This document shows, piece by piece, positions 1 to 9,345 of a stretch of 33,113 nucleotides of DNA (positions are counted from its first letter, which is position 1; the number at the start of each line of letters is the position of its first letter). The stretch is from NCBI GenBank assembly GCA_016220035.1, contig JACRIO010000210.1, forward strand, positions 1 through 33,113, written 5' to 3'. Position numbers and translations under genes: made by a program. The notes beneath the pieces are model-generated. The model saw only the letters and a program-made list of their open reading frames with translations. It had not been told where the DNA came from and ran no database searches. The DNA comes from Planctomycetota bacterium. GTDB taxonomy: Bacteria > Planctomycetota > UBA1135 > GCA-002686595.

Positions 1-35
1 ATCGCACGCGGGGGGAAAGGGAGTGGTGCAGGATC

Positions 36-719
36 ATGGCGGGATCGATGCGTGGGCACGTGGTGTTGGTCGGGTTGGGGAAGCTCGGGTGGCGGATCTA
101 TTCGATCCTCACGCGGCTCGGGCACGAGGTGGTGGTCATCGAGCGGAACGGGGAGTGTTCGTTCCTCGACGACGTGCGGCGGGATGGGGCGGCGGTGTTG
201 ATCGGGGATGCGCGGCGTGAGCAGTGGCTCGTCGATGCGAACGTGAAGGGCGCGCGCAGCATCGTGATCGCGACGAACGACGATCTGGCGAATCTGGAGA
301 TCGCGCTCGATGCGCGGCGGATCCATCCGAAGGTGCACGTGGTCATGCGCATGTTTGATCCGAACATGGCGGAGAAGGTGCGCGAGGGGTTCGGGATCCA
401 GCGCGCGTTTTCGGCCTCGGCCATCGCGGCGCCGGCGTTTGCGACGGCGGCGTTGGAGCGCGCGATCGAGAGCAGCATCGTCGTCGACGACGAGATCGTC
501 GTGAGCCAGCGCTGGACGGTGGAGGCGGGCGGCGAGCTCGAGGGGTGGAGCGTGGGCGAGCTCGCGACGAAGCGCGCGCTCGGCGTGATCGAACATCGGA
601 GGAAGGACGGCGCGAAGCGATTCTTCCCCGGGCCCGACACGCGGTTCGCGGCCGGGGACGAGCTCGTCGTGCAGGGGACGCTCGATGCGCTCGTCGTCGC
701 CGAGTCCGGCCGCGGATGA
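36..719 (+). CDS. TrkA-type NAD-binding regulatory protein (RCK domain)
   Basis: A 227-residue cytoplasmic protein of the TrkA/RCK family, which gates potassium uptake systems or ion channels in response to bound NAD(H) or nucleotide. The N-terminal Rossmann fold is clear: GLGKLG at residues 13-18 after the first strand and an acidic residue (Glu36) at the end of the second strand, as expected for NAD binding. Residues from about 150 to 225 look like a TrkA_C (RCK-C) domain ending in the typical GDELVVQG motif. There is no membrane segment, so a partner channel or transporter is needed; it may lie upstream, outside the window. The start at 36 has AGGGAG about 12 nt upstream; Met5 is an alternative start. 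The partner and the ion are inference. Confidence 0.85.
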   Translation: MAGSMRGHVVLVGLGKLGWRIYSILTRLGHEVVVIERNGECSFLDDVRRDGAAVLIGDARREQWLVDANVKGARSIVIATNDDLANLEIALDARRIHPKVHVVMRMFDPNMAEKVREGFGIQRAFSASAIAAPAFATAALERAIESSIVVDDEIVVSQRWTVEAGGELEGWSVGELATKRALGVIEHRRKDGAKRFFPGPDTRFAAGDELVVQGTLDALVVAESGRG

Positions 720-744
720 ACGCGGATCGGCCGCGCGTGTCATG

Positions 745-764
745 CCGAGGCAAGGCGGCCTCGG
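745..764. terminator. Stem-loop between trkA-like gene and efflux operon
   Basis: CCGAGG and CCTCGG form a 6-bp stem around an 8-nt loop, 25 nt after the upstream stop codon and directly before the putative -10 box at 766. There is no T-run, so it could equally be an operator dyad controlling the metal-efflux operon. Its role is undecided. Confidence 0.25.
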
Positions 765-765
765 G

Positions 766-771
766 TAGAGT
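766..771 (+). promoter_or_regulatory. Putative -10 box TAGAGT of the efflux operon
   Basis: TAGAGT followed by GCGCC matches the TAnnnT box seen before many genes of this window. It ends only 7 nt before the ATG at 779, so transcription would begin at or next to the start codon. No convincing -35 is visible. Inference from recurrence of the motif. Confidence 0.35.
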
Positions 772-778
772 GCGCCGG

Positions 779-2242
779 ATGCCGCCGGCCCGCGTCCCGA
801 TCGCGAAGCACCCCCGAAGCTGGATGGCGCTCACCTTGGGGCTTTGCGCGGCGTGCGTGAGCTACGTCCCCCACCCGATCGATCCGGTCGCGAGCCAGCG
901 CGCCTTCCGCGACCGGCGCCTCGACGCGCCGGAGCTCGTCGAGTTCGCGCGCGCGGTCCTCCCGCCCGGCGCGCCGTTCCCGCCGGCGCGGTGGGACCTC
1001 ACGACGCTGACGCTCGTCGCTTTGCACGAGAACCCCGAGCTCGCCGCCGCGCGCGCGCGGAGCGATGCGTCACGCCCGGCGATCGAGAGCGCGGGCGAGC
1101 GGCCCAATCCCACGCTCGGGCTCGACGCGGAGTACACCGCGAACACGGGCGTGCTCCCGTGGGCGCTCGGTTTCACGCTCGACTTCCCCATCGAGCTCGG
1201 CGGGAAGCGCGACGCGCGCATCACGCTCGCGGAGCGCGAGAGCGAGCTCGCGCGCATCGAGTACGCGGCGGCGGCGTGGAGAGTGCGCTCCGAAGTGCGC
1301 GCGGCGCTCGCGGCGCACGTCGGCGCGCGCCGCGAGAAGGAGCTCGCGACCGCCGAGTTCGCGCTCCTCACCGAGCGCGCCGCGCTCCTCTCGAAGCGCG
1401 TCCAGGCGGGTGAGGAAGCGCGCGGCGCCGTGCTGCGCGCCACGGTCGCCGCGAACCAGGCCGCGCAGGACGTCGAATCCGCGAACCGCCGCTCGGAGGC
1501 AGCCCGCGTCGTGCTCGCGCGCGCACTCGGCGTGTCGATGCGCGCGCTCGACGGCGTCGCGCTCGATTGGCCCGGCTTCGAGACGCCGCGCCACAGCCCC
1601 ACCGGTCCGTCGCTCCCCCCCGACCGCGTCGTGAACAGCGGTCCCGCGCCGAACCCGCTCGTCGACCACGCGCTCGTGAACCGCGTCGACGTGCGCCGCG
1701 CGCTCGTCGAGTACGCGACGGCGGAGGCGCGCCTCGCGCTCGAGGTCGCGCGCCAGTATCCCGACGTCGCCCTCGGGCCTGGGTTCCAGTGGGATCGCGG
1801 CGATCACAAGTGGCGCCTCGGCTTTTCGATCCCGCTGCCCGTCTTCGACCAGCACCGCGGTGCGATCGCCGAGGCCTCGGCCGCGCGCGCGGTGCGCGAG
1901 AGCGAGTTCGTCGCCGTGCAGGCCGGCGTGCTCGGCGACATCGAACTCGCCGTGCGGAACCACGGGCACGCAGAGCGGGAGCACACACGCGCGCTCGGCG
2001 TCGAGGAGGACCTCGAACGGATCGCCGCGGCCGCGAAGCGCGCGCGCGAGCTCGGCGAGGGCGACGCGCTCCAGGTGAACGACGCCGAGCTGGAGCTCGC
2101 GCGCGCGCGCCGCGCGACGTGGCTCGCGACGGTGCGCTTGCAGGAAGCGATCGGGGCGGTCACGGAGGTGCTCGCCACGCCGATCGACGGACTCGCGTTG
2201 CCCGCGGAGCTCGCCCCAGTGCCCGAGGAAGGACGTCCATGA
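779..2242 (+). CDS. TolC-like outer-membrane efflux factor (CusC/CzcC type)
   Basis: A 487-residue outer-membrane factor expected to trimerise into the exit duct of a tripartite efflux pump. Two similar halves, each with a long alpha-helical coiled region rich in Ala, Glu and Arg followed by beta-strand segments, are visible; the ERPNPTLGL and QYPDVALGPG motifs are typical of the first and second OEP repeats. The N-terminus has a hydrophobic segment ending in LCAAC (Cys26), suggesting a lipoprotein signal, although -3 is Cys rather than the usual Leu. The open frame continues further upstream, but ATG 779 is chosen because the signal peptide follows it directly. Its stop overlaps the adaptor gene (ATGA), so the two are translationally coupled. 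Confidence 0.88.
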   Translation: MPPARVPIAKHPRSWMALTLGLCAACVSYVPHPIDPVASQRAFRDRRLDAPELVEFARAVLPPGAPFPPARWDLTTLTLVALHENPELAAARARSDASRPAIESAGERPNPTLGLDAEYTANTGVLPWALGFTLDFPIELGGKRDARITLAERESELARIEYAAAAWRVRSEVRAALAAHVGARREKELATAEFALLTERAALLSKRVQAGEEARGAVLRATVAANQAAQDVESANRRSEAARVVLARALGVSMRALDGVALDWPGFETPRHSPTGPSLPPDRVVNSGPAPNPLVDHALVNRVDVRRALVEYATAEARLALEVARQYPDVALGPGFQWDRGDHKWRLGFSIPLPVFDQHRGAIAEASAARAVRESEFVAVQAGVLGDIELAVRNHGHAEREHTRALGVEEDLERIAAAAKRARELGEGDALQVNDAELELARARRATWLATVRLQEAIGAVTEVLATPIDGLALPAELAPVPEEGRP

Positions 2243-3477
2243 TGCGCTACCTCTGCTCGCTCCTCGCGCTCGCACCGGCGTGCGCCCCCGCGACCGACGC
2301 CGCCGGACCGCAGGCCGCCGAGCACGAACAGGCCCCCGAAGCCCTCGGGCCGCACGGCCAGCCGCTCGTGCACCTCGAGGCCGCGGCGAGGGAGCACCTC
2401 GACCTCGCGTTCGCGCGCGCCGCGGCGAGCACGCACGCGAACGCGCTGCGTGCGCACGCGCGCGTCGTCGACGATCCGGCGCGCCGCACGACGCTGCGCG
2501 CGCCGATCGCGGGACGCTGGGTGACCGCGGCGAACGCACCCGCGCTCGCGCTCGGCGCGCGCTTCGACAGCGGCGCCGAGTTCGGCACGGTGAAGCCGCG
2601 TTTGTCGGCGGTCGAGCGCTCCGACGCGGCGACGAAGCTCGCGCAGGCCCGCGCGGACGCCAACGCGGCGCAATCGGCGCTCGACGCGTCGACGAAGGCG
2701 CTCGCGCGCGCCGAAGCGCTCAACGCGGACGACAAGAACGCCTCCGACCGCGCGGTCGAGGAAGCGCGCGCGCGCAAGGAGCAGGACGCGGCGCGCCTCG
2801 CGGGCGCGCAGGAGAACGCGCATGTGCTCGAAGCCCTGCTCGCCCCCACCGCCGAGGCCGGCGCCGCGCTCCCGCTGCGCCTCGCGCGCGGCGGCGAGCT
2901 CGTCGAGCTCTTCGCGCGGCCCGGCGAGGAGGTCGACGCGGGCGCCGCGCTCCTCACCGTCGCCGATTTCGGAGAGCTGCGCGTGCGCGTCGACGTCCCG
3001 CCCGCGTTCGGGAGCGCCGCGGCACCCGCGGAGCTGCGCCTCACGAGCGCGTTCGACGCCCGCGCGAGCTGGTCCGCGCGCTTCGCGGGCCCGGACTCCG
3101 ACGCGCTGCGAGCGAGCGCGGTCTCGGGATGGATCTACGCGCTCGACAACGCCGTCGGCGCGCCGCTGCGCCCGGGCGCCCCGCTCGAGGCCTGGATTCC
3201 CGCGGGCGAAGCGCGCGCCGGTTGGAGCGTGCCGGACGCGGCGGTCGTGCGCTTCGGCGGGCGCGCGTGGGTCTACCTGAAGGGCTCGAACGGCGCGTTC
3301 GAGCGCGTCCCGCTCGTGCTCGACGAGCCGATCGAGACCACGCCGAACGCGGAAGGCGGCGGCTGGTTCACGCGCGCGGCGTGGGCGGGCGAAGCGGAGC
3401 TCGTCGTCCGCGGCGCGCAGGCGCTGCTCTCCGTCGAGATCATCGGCGCGCAGTCCGCAGCGGGGGAAGAGGAGTGA
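2239..3477 (+). CDS. RND efflux periplasmic adaptor (HlyD/CusB-like)
   Basis: A 412-residue membrane-fusion protein linking the inner-membrane pump to the TolC-like duct. After a short N-terminal signal (MMRYLCSLLALAPAC; possible lipid Cys15) come a lipoyl-like half-motif (LRAPIAGRWV, about residue 90), an alpha-hairpin rich in Ala, Lys and Glu (about 125-200), the second lipoyl half with PGEEVDAGAALLTVADF, and beta-barrel and membrane-proximal regions. The start overlaps the preceding stop (ATG 2239-2241 and TGA 2240-2242), and the pump starts 10 nt after its stop, so this is the middle gene of a three-gene operon. I see no Met- or His-rich stretch from which to name the metal. Confidence 0.88.
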   Translation: MMRYLCSLLALAPACAPATDAAGPQAAEHEQAPEALGPHGQPLVHLEAAAREHLDLAFARAAASTHANALRAHARVVDDPARRTTLRAPIAGRWVTAANAPALALGARFDSGAEFGTVKPRLSAVERSDAATKLAQARADANAAQSALDASTKALARAEALNADDKNASDRAVEEARARKEQDAARLAGAQENAHVLEALLAPTAEAGAALPLRLARGGELVELFARPGEEVDAGAALLTVADFGELRVRVDVPPAFGSAAAPAELRLTSAFDARASWSARFAGPDSDALRASAVSGWIYALDNAVGAPLRPGAPLEAWIPAGEARAGWSVPDAAVVRFGGRAWVYLKGSNGAFERVPLVLDEPIETTPNAEGGGWFTRAAWAGEAELVVRGAQALLSVEIIGAQSAAGEEE

Positions 3478-3487
3478 CGCGCGCCGC

Positions 3488-6400
3488 ATGCTGAACGCCC
3501 TCGTCCGACTCGCGCTCGCGCGCCGCGGCGTCGTCATCGCGCTCGCGGCGTTCCTCGTCGTGTGGGGCGTGTGGACCGCCATGCACGCGCGCCTCGACGT
3601 GCTCCCCGACTTCGCCCCGCCGCAGGTCGTCGTGCAGACGGAGTGTCCGGGCCTCTCGGCCGAGCAGGTCGAGCTCCTCGTCACGCGCCCGGTCGAAGCG
3701 AGCATGGCTGGGAGCGCGCACCTCGAGGCGCTGCGCTCGCAGTCGATCCAGGGGCTCTCGATCGTCACCGCGACGTTCAAGGACGGCACCGACCCGCACC
3801 TCGCGCGACAACTGCTCGCCCAACAGATCTCCGAGGCCGAGAGCCGCCTGCCCGCGGGCGTCGCGCCGCCGCGCATGACGCCGCTCACGTCCGCGACGAT
3901 GGACGTGCTCAAGATCGGGCTCGTCTCCGACCGCATGGAGCCGCGCGCACTCCGCGCGTGGGCGCAGTGGACGTTGCGGCCGCGCCTCCTTTCCGTGCCG
4001 GGCGTCGCGACGGCGAGCTTGTTCGGCGGCGAGGTCGAGCGGCTCGAGGTGCAGGTGCTCCCCGAACGCCTCGCGGCGTTCGACCTCACGCTCGCGGAGG
4101 TCGCCGACGCCGCGCGGCAAGCGACGGGCGTGCGCGGCGCGGGCTTCGTCGACACTCCGAACCAGCGCCTCGTCGTCGAGACGCGCGGTCAGTTCGGAAC
4201 GCCGGAGGAGCTCGCGAACGTCGTCCTTCGGGTCCGCGACGGCGTGACGCTGCGTCTCGGCGACGTCGCGCGCGTGGTCGTCTCCGGCGCGCCGAAGTTC
4301 GGCGACGCGCTCGTGCAGGGCCGGCCCGGCGTGCTCGTCACGCTGCTCAGCCAGTACGGCGCGTACACGCTCGACGTCACGCTCGGCCTCGAGGCGGCGC
4401 TCGCCGAGCTGCAACCCGTGTTCGACGCGCAGGGCATCACGGTCCACCCGCGCATGCACCGGCCGGCGACGTTCATCGAGCACGCGCTCGGCAACCTGGA
4501 GACGGCGCTCCTGCTCGGCGCGGCGCTCGTCGACCTCGTGCTGCTCCTGTTCCTCTTCGACCTTCGGACCGCGTTCATCTCGCTCACAGCGATCCCGCTC
4601 TCGCTGTTCGCGGCGCTGGTCGTGCTGCACGAGTCGGGCGCGACGCTCAACACGATCACGCTCGGCGGGCTCGCGATCGCGCTCGGCGAGGTGGTCGACG
4701 ACGCGATCATCGACGTCGAGAACATCCTGCGCCGCCTGCGCGAGAACGCCCGCCTCCCGTCGCCGCGCTCGGCGGCTGCCGTCGTGCTCGACGCGTCGAT
4801 CGAGGTGCGCGGCGCCGTCGTCTACGCGACGTTCGTCGTGGTGCTCGTGTTCGTGCCCGTCTTGTCGATGAGCGGGCTCCAGGGCCGCCTGTTCGCGCCG
4901 CTCGGGAGCGCGTACATCCTCGCGGTGCTCGCGTCGCTGCTCGTCGCGCTCACGCTGACGCCGGCGCTCGCGCTCCTGCTCCTCCCCGGACGCGCCGCGC
5001 GCGCCGAGGAGCCGCGGCACCTGCGCGCGCTCCGCCGCGGCTACGAGCGCGTGGTCGGCGTCTCCGTGCGCCACGTCGCGCTCGCGTCCGGTTTCGCGCT
5101 CGCGCTCGTCGCCGCGGCCGCGTGGATCGCGCCAGGACTCGGCTTCGAGTTCCTGCCCGAGTTCCGCGAGGGCCACTTCGTGCTCCAGGTCTCCGCCGCG
5201 CCGGGCACGTCGCTCGAGGAGATGAAGCGCATCGGCGGACGGATCAGCGCGGAGCTGCTCGCGGACCCGCGCATCGCGACCGTCGAGCAGCAGATCGGAC
5301 GCGCCGAGCTCGGCGAGGACCCCTGGGGCACGAACCGCAGCGAGTTCCACGTCGAGATCCGCCCGATGCCCGCCGACGAAGAGTCGGCGACGCAGGAATG
5401 GATCCGCGCGGTGCTCACGGGCTTCCCCGGCCTCACGACGGAGGTGCTCACCTTCCTCGGCGACCGCATCTCCGAGACGATCACCGGTGAGACCGCCGAC
5501 GTCGTCGTCAACGTGTTCGGCGAGGACCTCGACCTCCTCGACGCCGCCGCGGCCGACGTCGCGCGCGAGCTCTCCACCGTGCACGGCGCGGTCGACGTTC
5601 GGCCGGGCGCGAGCGCGGGCACGCCGTCGATCGCGGTCGACCTCGATTCGGCGGCGCTCGCGCGCGCGGGCTTGCGGCCCGGCGCGGTGCTCGACGAGGT
5701 GGAGATCGCGTGCCAGGGCGTCACCGTCGCCGAGGTGTGGGAGGAGGGGCGCGTGCGCGACGTCGCGGTCACGCTCGCTCCCGAAGCCCGCGCGCGACCC
5801 GAGGACGTCGCGCGCATCGAGCTGCGTGGCGCGAGCGGCGCGCTGTGGCCGCTCGCGAGCCTCGCGCACGTCTACCAGGACAGCGGGCGCGCGCTGCTGT
5901 CGCACGAGAGCGGCCGCCGCCGCCAGGTGGTGACGTGCAACGTCGAGGACCGTGACGTCGGCGGTTTCGTCGCGGAGGCCCGAACTCGCATCGGAGGAGT
6001 GAAGCTGCCCGCCGGCGTCGACCTCGCGTACGCCGGCGCCGCGGAGCAGAGCCGCGTCGCGCGCAACGAGCTCCTCCTGCGCTCCACGTTCGCGCTCGGC
6101 GGGATCGTGCTGCTCCTCGCGCTCGTGTTCCGGAGCGCGCGCAACCTGCTCGTCGTGCTCGCGAACCTGCCGTTCGCGCTCGTCGGCGGGCTGTTCGTGC
6201 TCCAAGCGACGAGCGGCGTCGTCTCGATGGGCGCGCTCGTCGGCTTCGTGACGCTCTTCGGCATCACGCTGCGCAACTCGATCATGCTCGTCTCGCACTA
6301 CGAGCACCTCGTCGTCGTCGAGCGCGAACCCTGGGGGCTCGCGACCGCCGTGCGCGGGGCGAGCGAGCGCCTCGTGCCGATCCTGATGACGGCGTCGGTG

Positions 6401-6577
6401 ACGGCGCTCGGCCTCCTCCCGCTCGCGCTCGGCAGCGGCGCGGGGCGCGAAATCGAAGGGCCGATGGCGCTCGTGATCCTGGGCGGCCTCGCGAGCTCGA
6501 CCCTGCTCAACCTGCTGGTGCTGCCCGCGCTGGCGCTGCGCTTCGGGCGCTTCGAGCGTGCTCGGACCGGGAGCTAG
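3488..6577 (+). CDS. Heavy-metal-type RND efflux pump (CzcA/CusA family)
   Basis: A 1029-residue proton-driven inner-membrane exporter, the usual length for the HME-RND family. An N-terminal TM (about 12-32) is followed by a large periplasmic porter domain, TM2-6 (about 331-500), TM7 (about 530-552), a second porter domain and TM8-12 from about residue 858. The proton-relay helix reads [13 protein letters not shown] (about 400-412); its Asp404 and Glu411 align with CzcA Asp408 and Glu415, while the CzcA Asp402 position is Ala. The start of the protein ([17 protein letters not shown]) is typical of metal pumps. It forms an operon with the adaptor and TolC-like genes just upstream. Substrate is not decidable; a divalent or monovalent metal is likely by family. 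Confidence 0.9.
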   Translation: MLNALVRLALARRGVVIALAAFLVVWGVWTAMHARLDVLPDFAPPQVVVQTECPGLSAEQVELLVTRPVEASMAGSAHLEALRSQSIQGLSIVTATFKDGTDPHLARQLLAQQISEAESRLPAGVAPPRMTPLTSATMDVLKIGLVSDRMEPRALRAWAQWTLRPRLLSVPGVATASLFGGEVERLEVQVLPERLAAFDLTLAEVADAARQATGVRGAGFVDTPNQRLVVETRGQFGTPEELANVVLRVRDGVTLRLGDVARVVVSGAPKFGDALVQGRPGVLVTLLSQYGAYTLDVTLGLEAALAELQPVFDAQGITVHPRMHRPATFIEHALGNLETALLLGAALVDLVLLLFLFDLRTAFISLTAIPLSLFAALVVLHESGATLNTITLGGLAIALGEVVDDAIIDVENILRRLRENARLPSPRSAAAVVLDASIEVRGAVVYATFVVVLVFVPVLSMSGLQGRLFAPLGSAYILAVLASLLVALTLTPALALLLLPGRAARAEEPRHLRALRRGYERVVGVSVRHVALASGFALALVAAAAWIAPGLGFEFLPEFREGHFVLQVSAAPGTSLEEMKRIGGRISAELLADPRIATVEQQIGRAELGEDPWGTNRSEFHVEIRPMPADEESATQEWIRAVLTGFPGLTTEVLTFLGDRISETITGETADVVVNVFGEDLDLLDAAAADVARELSTVHGAVDVRPGASAGTPSIAVDLDSAALARAGLRPGAVLDEVEIACQGVTVAEVWEEGRVRDVAVTLAPEARARPEDVARIELRGASGALWPLASLAHVYQDSGRALLSHESGRRRQVVTCNVEDRDVGGFVAEARTRIGGVKLPAGVDLAYAGAAEQSRVARNELLLRSTFALGGIVLLLALVFRSARNLLVVLANLPFALVGGLFVLQATSGVVSMGALVGFVTLFGITLRNSIMLVSHYEHLVVVEREPWGLATAVRGASERLVPILMTASVTALGLLPLALGSGAGREIEGPMALVILGGLASSTLLNLLVLPALALRFGRFERARTGS

Positions 6578-6583
6578 TCCCGG
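6567..6583. terminator. Stem-loop across the stop codon of the RND gene
   Basis: CCGGGA and TCCCGG pair around GCTAG, which contains the TAG stop of the pump gene; a further CCCGG/CCGGG pairing follows within 20 nt. There is no T-run, so this is at best a weak terminator or an mRNA 3' structure. Confidence 0.25.
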
Positions 6584-6715
6584 AAAGAACTGCCGGGCGA
6601 AGCCCTGGAACCTCGCGGGTCCGGCCCATGCCTTCGTTTCGAGTCCAGATCGACCACTTCGAGGCCGAGCACGGATCGACAGCGCGGGCTCTTCCGGCGA
6701 GAATCCCAACTCCTC

Positions 6716-8248
6716 ATGCCGCTCCTCGCCTTGCTCTTCACCTGGTTCGCGAGCGCCGTTCCGCAGGTGCACGTGCCCGCACCGTTGCCGGCCGCGCTCG
6801 CAGAGCCGCACCCGAACGTCCTCGTGATCGTGCTCGACGACGTGGGTTGCGAGCGCCTGCGTCCGTTTCAGATGGGCGCGCCGTACGTGCGCACGCCCGT
6901 GCTCCAATCGCTGGCGGCGCGCGGCGTGACGTTCACGAACTTCTACTCGAACCCGCTTTGCGGTCCGACGCGCGCGTTGCTCCAGACCGGACGCTATGCG
7001 TTCCGCACCGGTTTCGGGCCGAACATCTTCCCGAACTACCAGTTCGGCCTGAACCACGCCGAGACGTGCATCCCGGAGCTCCTGCGCGACGGTTTCGGCC
7101 CGGGGCCGTCGACCTACGCGAGCGGAGCGTTCGGCAAGTGGCACATGGCGCCGTACGCCGACTTCACCCACCCCAACCTCGCCGGCTTCGAGCACTTCGC
7201 GGGCTGCATGGCGAACGTCACCGACCAGAGCGCGCAGTTCGGCACGTTCTACCAGCACTACCACTGGCGCAAGGTCGTGGACGGGCAGGAGACGATCGTC
7301 GGTTCGCCCAACGGTCCGTTCAGCGAGCGCCAGTGGTCGGGATCGGTGGAGGCGCGCGACGCAGCGGATTGGATGCTGGCGGAGACCCGACCGTTCTTCG
7401 CACTGGTGAACTTCAACCCGCCGCACGCGCCGTATCAGGTGCCGCCGTTCGCGCTGCTCTCGCCGGGGATGCAGACTGCGATCGAGGACCTCGGGATGGC
7501 GCAGATCGGGCAGCCGTACGGCGCGGGCGATTTCGCGTGGAGCGACGACCTCACGCACCCGACCCACCCGATCACCGAAGCAGAGCTCGCGCGCAAGAAG
7601 CGGGTGCTCTACGACGCGATGATCGAGGCGACGGACGCGAACATCGGCCAGATCCTCGCGCGCATCGCGCCGAAGCTCGCGGACACGATGGTGTTCGTGC
7701 TCGGCGACAACGGCCCCGAGCCGAGCGTCGTGGATCCCACGCGCTTCGATCCCAACCGCGCGAAGCGCACGTGCTACCAGCTCGGCGTGCGCGTCCCGCT
7801 GATCGTCGCGGGCCCCCGCGTGGGGACCCCGGGGCGTCTCTGCGATCACCCGGTCGGCGCCGTCGATTTGTGGCGCACGCTTCGCGACGTCGCGGGCGCG
7901 CAGGAGCTCCCGGGGATGATCCCGTCGGACGTGATCATCGACAGCCGGAGCTTCCTCCCCTACCTCGCCGACCCGAACGCGCCGCGCGACCGGCAGTACG
8001 CGTTCTCCGAGATCTTCAACCCAGTCGGCAACCCCGCCAACATGAACATCGGCGCGCGCCAGCGCATGCTCACCGACGGGCGGTGGAAGCTCATCCGCAC
8101 GGGGCTCGACGAGATCGAGGAGTTCTACGATCTGCAGAGCGATCCGCTCGAGCTGATCGACCTCTACTCGTCGAACGACCTCGTAATCAAGGCCCACCGC
8201 GACGAGTTGCGCTTGGCCCTCGACGACCTCGTCTACAGCGACGGCTGA
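6716..8248 (+). CDS. Exported type I sulfatase
   Basis: A 510-residue sulfatase of the alkaline-phosphatase superfamily that hydrolyses sulfate esters, probably of polysaccharides or other organic sulfates. The start MPLLALLFTWFASA looks like a signal peptide, placing it in the periplasm or outside. Metal ligands Asp41-Asp42 lie in VIVLDDVG. The sulfatase motif C-x-P-x-R appears as CGPTR with Cys82, the residue converted to formylglycine, followed by LLQTGRY. GKWHM and LGDNGPE carry the other active-site residues, and the C-terminus has the usual WKLIRTG...EEFYDL region. No formylglycine-generating enzyme lies in the window. It stands apart from the efflux operon (138-nt gap) and converges with the methyltransferase gene. 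Substrate unknown. Confidence 0.92.
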   Translation: MPLLALLFTWFASAVPQVHVPAPLPAALAEPHPNVLVIVLDDVGCERLRPFQMGAPYVRTPVLQSLAARGVTFTNFYSNPLCGPTRALLQTGRYAFRTGFGPNIFPNYQFGLNHAETCIPELLRDGFGPGPSTYASGAFGKWHMAPYADFTHPNLAGFEHFAGCMANVTDQSAQFGTFYQHYHWRKVVDGQETIVGSPNGPFSERQWSGSVEARDAADWMLAETRPFFALVNFNPPHAPYQVPPFALLSPGMQTAIEDLGMAQIGQPYGAGDFAWSDDLTHPTHPITEAELARKKRVLYDAMIEATDANIGQILARIAPKLADTMVFVLGDNGPEPSVVDPTRFDPNRAKRTCYQLGVRVPLIVAGPRVGTPGRLCDHPVGAVDLWRTLRDVAGAQELPGMIPSDVIIDSRSFLPYLADPNAPRDRQYAFSEIFNPVGNPANMNIGARQRMLTDGRWKLIRTGLDEIEEFYDLQSDPLELIDLYSSNDLVIKAHRDELRLALDDLVYSDG

Positions 8249-8283
8249 CCGCGGCGCTCGACCGCCTGCGCGCGCAGCGCTGA

Positions 8284-9345
8284 TCAGGCGGGCCCGAGCA
8301 CGCGCGCGAGGTCGGCGAGCGCCTCCAGCGTCACGATGCGCGCGCTGCCTTCGACGCGGCGCGCTTCCGCGGCGAGTCGTTCGCGCGCGGCGGCGTCGAG
8401 CGCTGCGTGGAGCACGAGCACCTGCGGCCGGAAGGCCTCGATGCGCGCACTCGCGCCGGCCGCGTCGCTCGATTCGACGGAAAAGCCGCGCTGCGCCGCC
8501 GTCGAGCGCGCGCGCGCGGCGAGCTCGGCGTCGTCGGCCACGAGCAAGACGCGCGGCTTCTTGAGCGCCGCCTCCTGCGACGCCCGATGCCGCGCGCGCT
8601 TCGTCGTGATCGAGAGCCCGAGCGCCTTCGGCGTGAGCTCGCTGCCGAGCGCGCGCGCCATCAAGTGCCACGCGCGCGCGTCGCGGTCCTCGAGCAGCGC
8701 GCGGCCGAAGAGGCGCTCGATGGCCGCGACGATGTCGCGTTTCGCCGACTCGGTGAGCGCGACGCGCTCCACGAACGCGTGCTTCAAGTTCGCGACGAGG
8801 AACGCGCGCGCCTCGTTCGTCACCGGCTTCACGCCGCGTTCGCGCGGAAGGAACGGGCGCTCGGTGAAGAGCTCCGACAAGACGACGCCGACCGCGATCG
8901 CGAGGTTGAGCGACGTGTGGTCCCCGCTCGTCGGCACGTAGACGAGCTCGGCGCAGCGCTCGACCTCGTCCGTGCGCAGGCCGCCGACCTCCGCGCCGAA
9001 GACGAACGCGACCTTCTCGTCGGGAGCGCTCGCGCGCTCGGCGAGCTCGGCGCGCCGCTCGCGCCACGACGCGCGCGGGCGGCCTTCCTGCGGCTTCGCG
9101 GTGAAGCCGACGGAGTGCGTGCAGTCGGCGAGCGCCTCCTCCACCGTCGCGACGACGCGGCAGCGCGTCTTCGCGTCGGCGACGCCGTGGGACATCTGCT
9201 CGAACTCGGGGTGCACGAGGAGGGACGGTCGCTCGGGCGCCACCAGCACCAGCTCGCACGGCCCGAAGTTCGCCGCCGCGCGCACGATCATGCCGACGTG
9301 GCGCGGGCCGCCGGGGCGGACGAGGACGACGCGGCGCGTGCTCAC
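8284..9345 (-). CDS. TrmJ-like SPOUT RNA 2'-O-methyltransferase with C-terminal receiver-like domain
   Basis: Residues 1 to about 245 form a SpoU/TrmH-family methyltransferase closest in pattern to TrmJ, which 2'-O-methylates tRNA position 32. Motif 1 is RHVGMIVRAAANFG (15-28); the knotted SAM site is FVFGAEVGGL (115-123) with VPTSGDHTSLNLAIAVG (137-153). Residues 264-351 resemble a response-regulator receiver: RVLLVADDAE with acidic pair Asp271-Asp272, and VLVLHAAL where the phospho-accepting Asp is replaced by His313. The domain is short and lacks the usual beta5 Lys region, so it is probably not phosphorylated. GTG start 9345 overlaps the stop of the lyase gene (GTGA), implying co-transcription and coupling. 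RNA target is inferred from family only. Confidence 0.82.
   Translation of the reverse strand: MSTRRVVLVRPGGPRHVGMIVRAAANFGPCELVLVAPERPSLLVHPEFEQMSHGVADAKTRCRVVATVEEALADCTHSVGFTAKPQEGRPRASWRERRAELAERASAPDEKVAFVFGAEVGGLRTDEVERCAELVYVPTSGDHTSLNLAIAVGVVLSELFTERPFLPRERGVKPVTNEARAFLVANLKHAFVERVALTESAKRDIVAAIERLFGRALLEDRDARAWHLMARALGSELTPKALGLSITTKRARHRASQEAALKKPRVLLVADDAELAARARSTAAQRGFSVESSDAAGASARIEAFRPQVLVLHAALDAAARERLAAEARRVEGSARIVTLEALADLARVLGPA

Noticed and set aside
8266-8277. 12-nt palindrome CTGCGCGCGCAG between the convergent sulfatase and methyltransferase genes
   Set aside because: Short alternating-GC palindromes are common at this base composition; no T-run and no second support.
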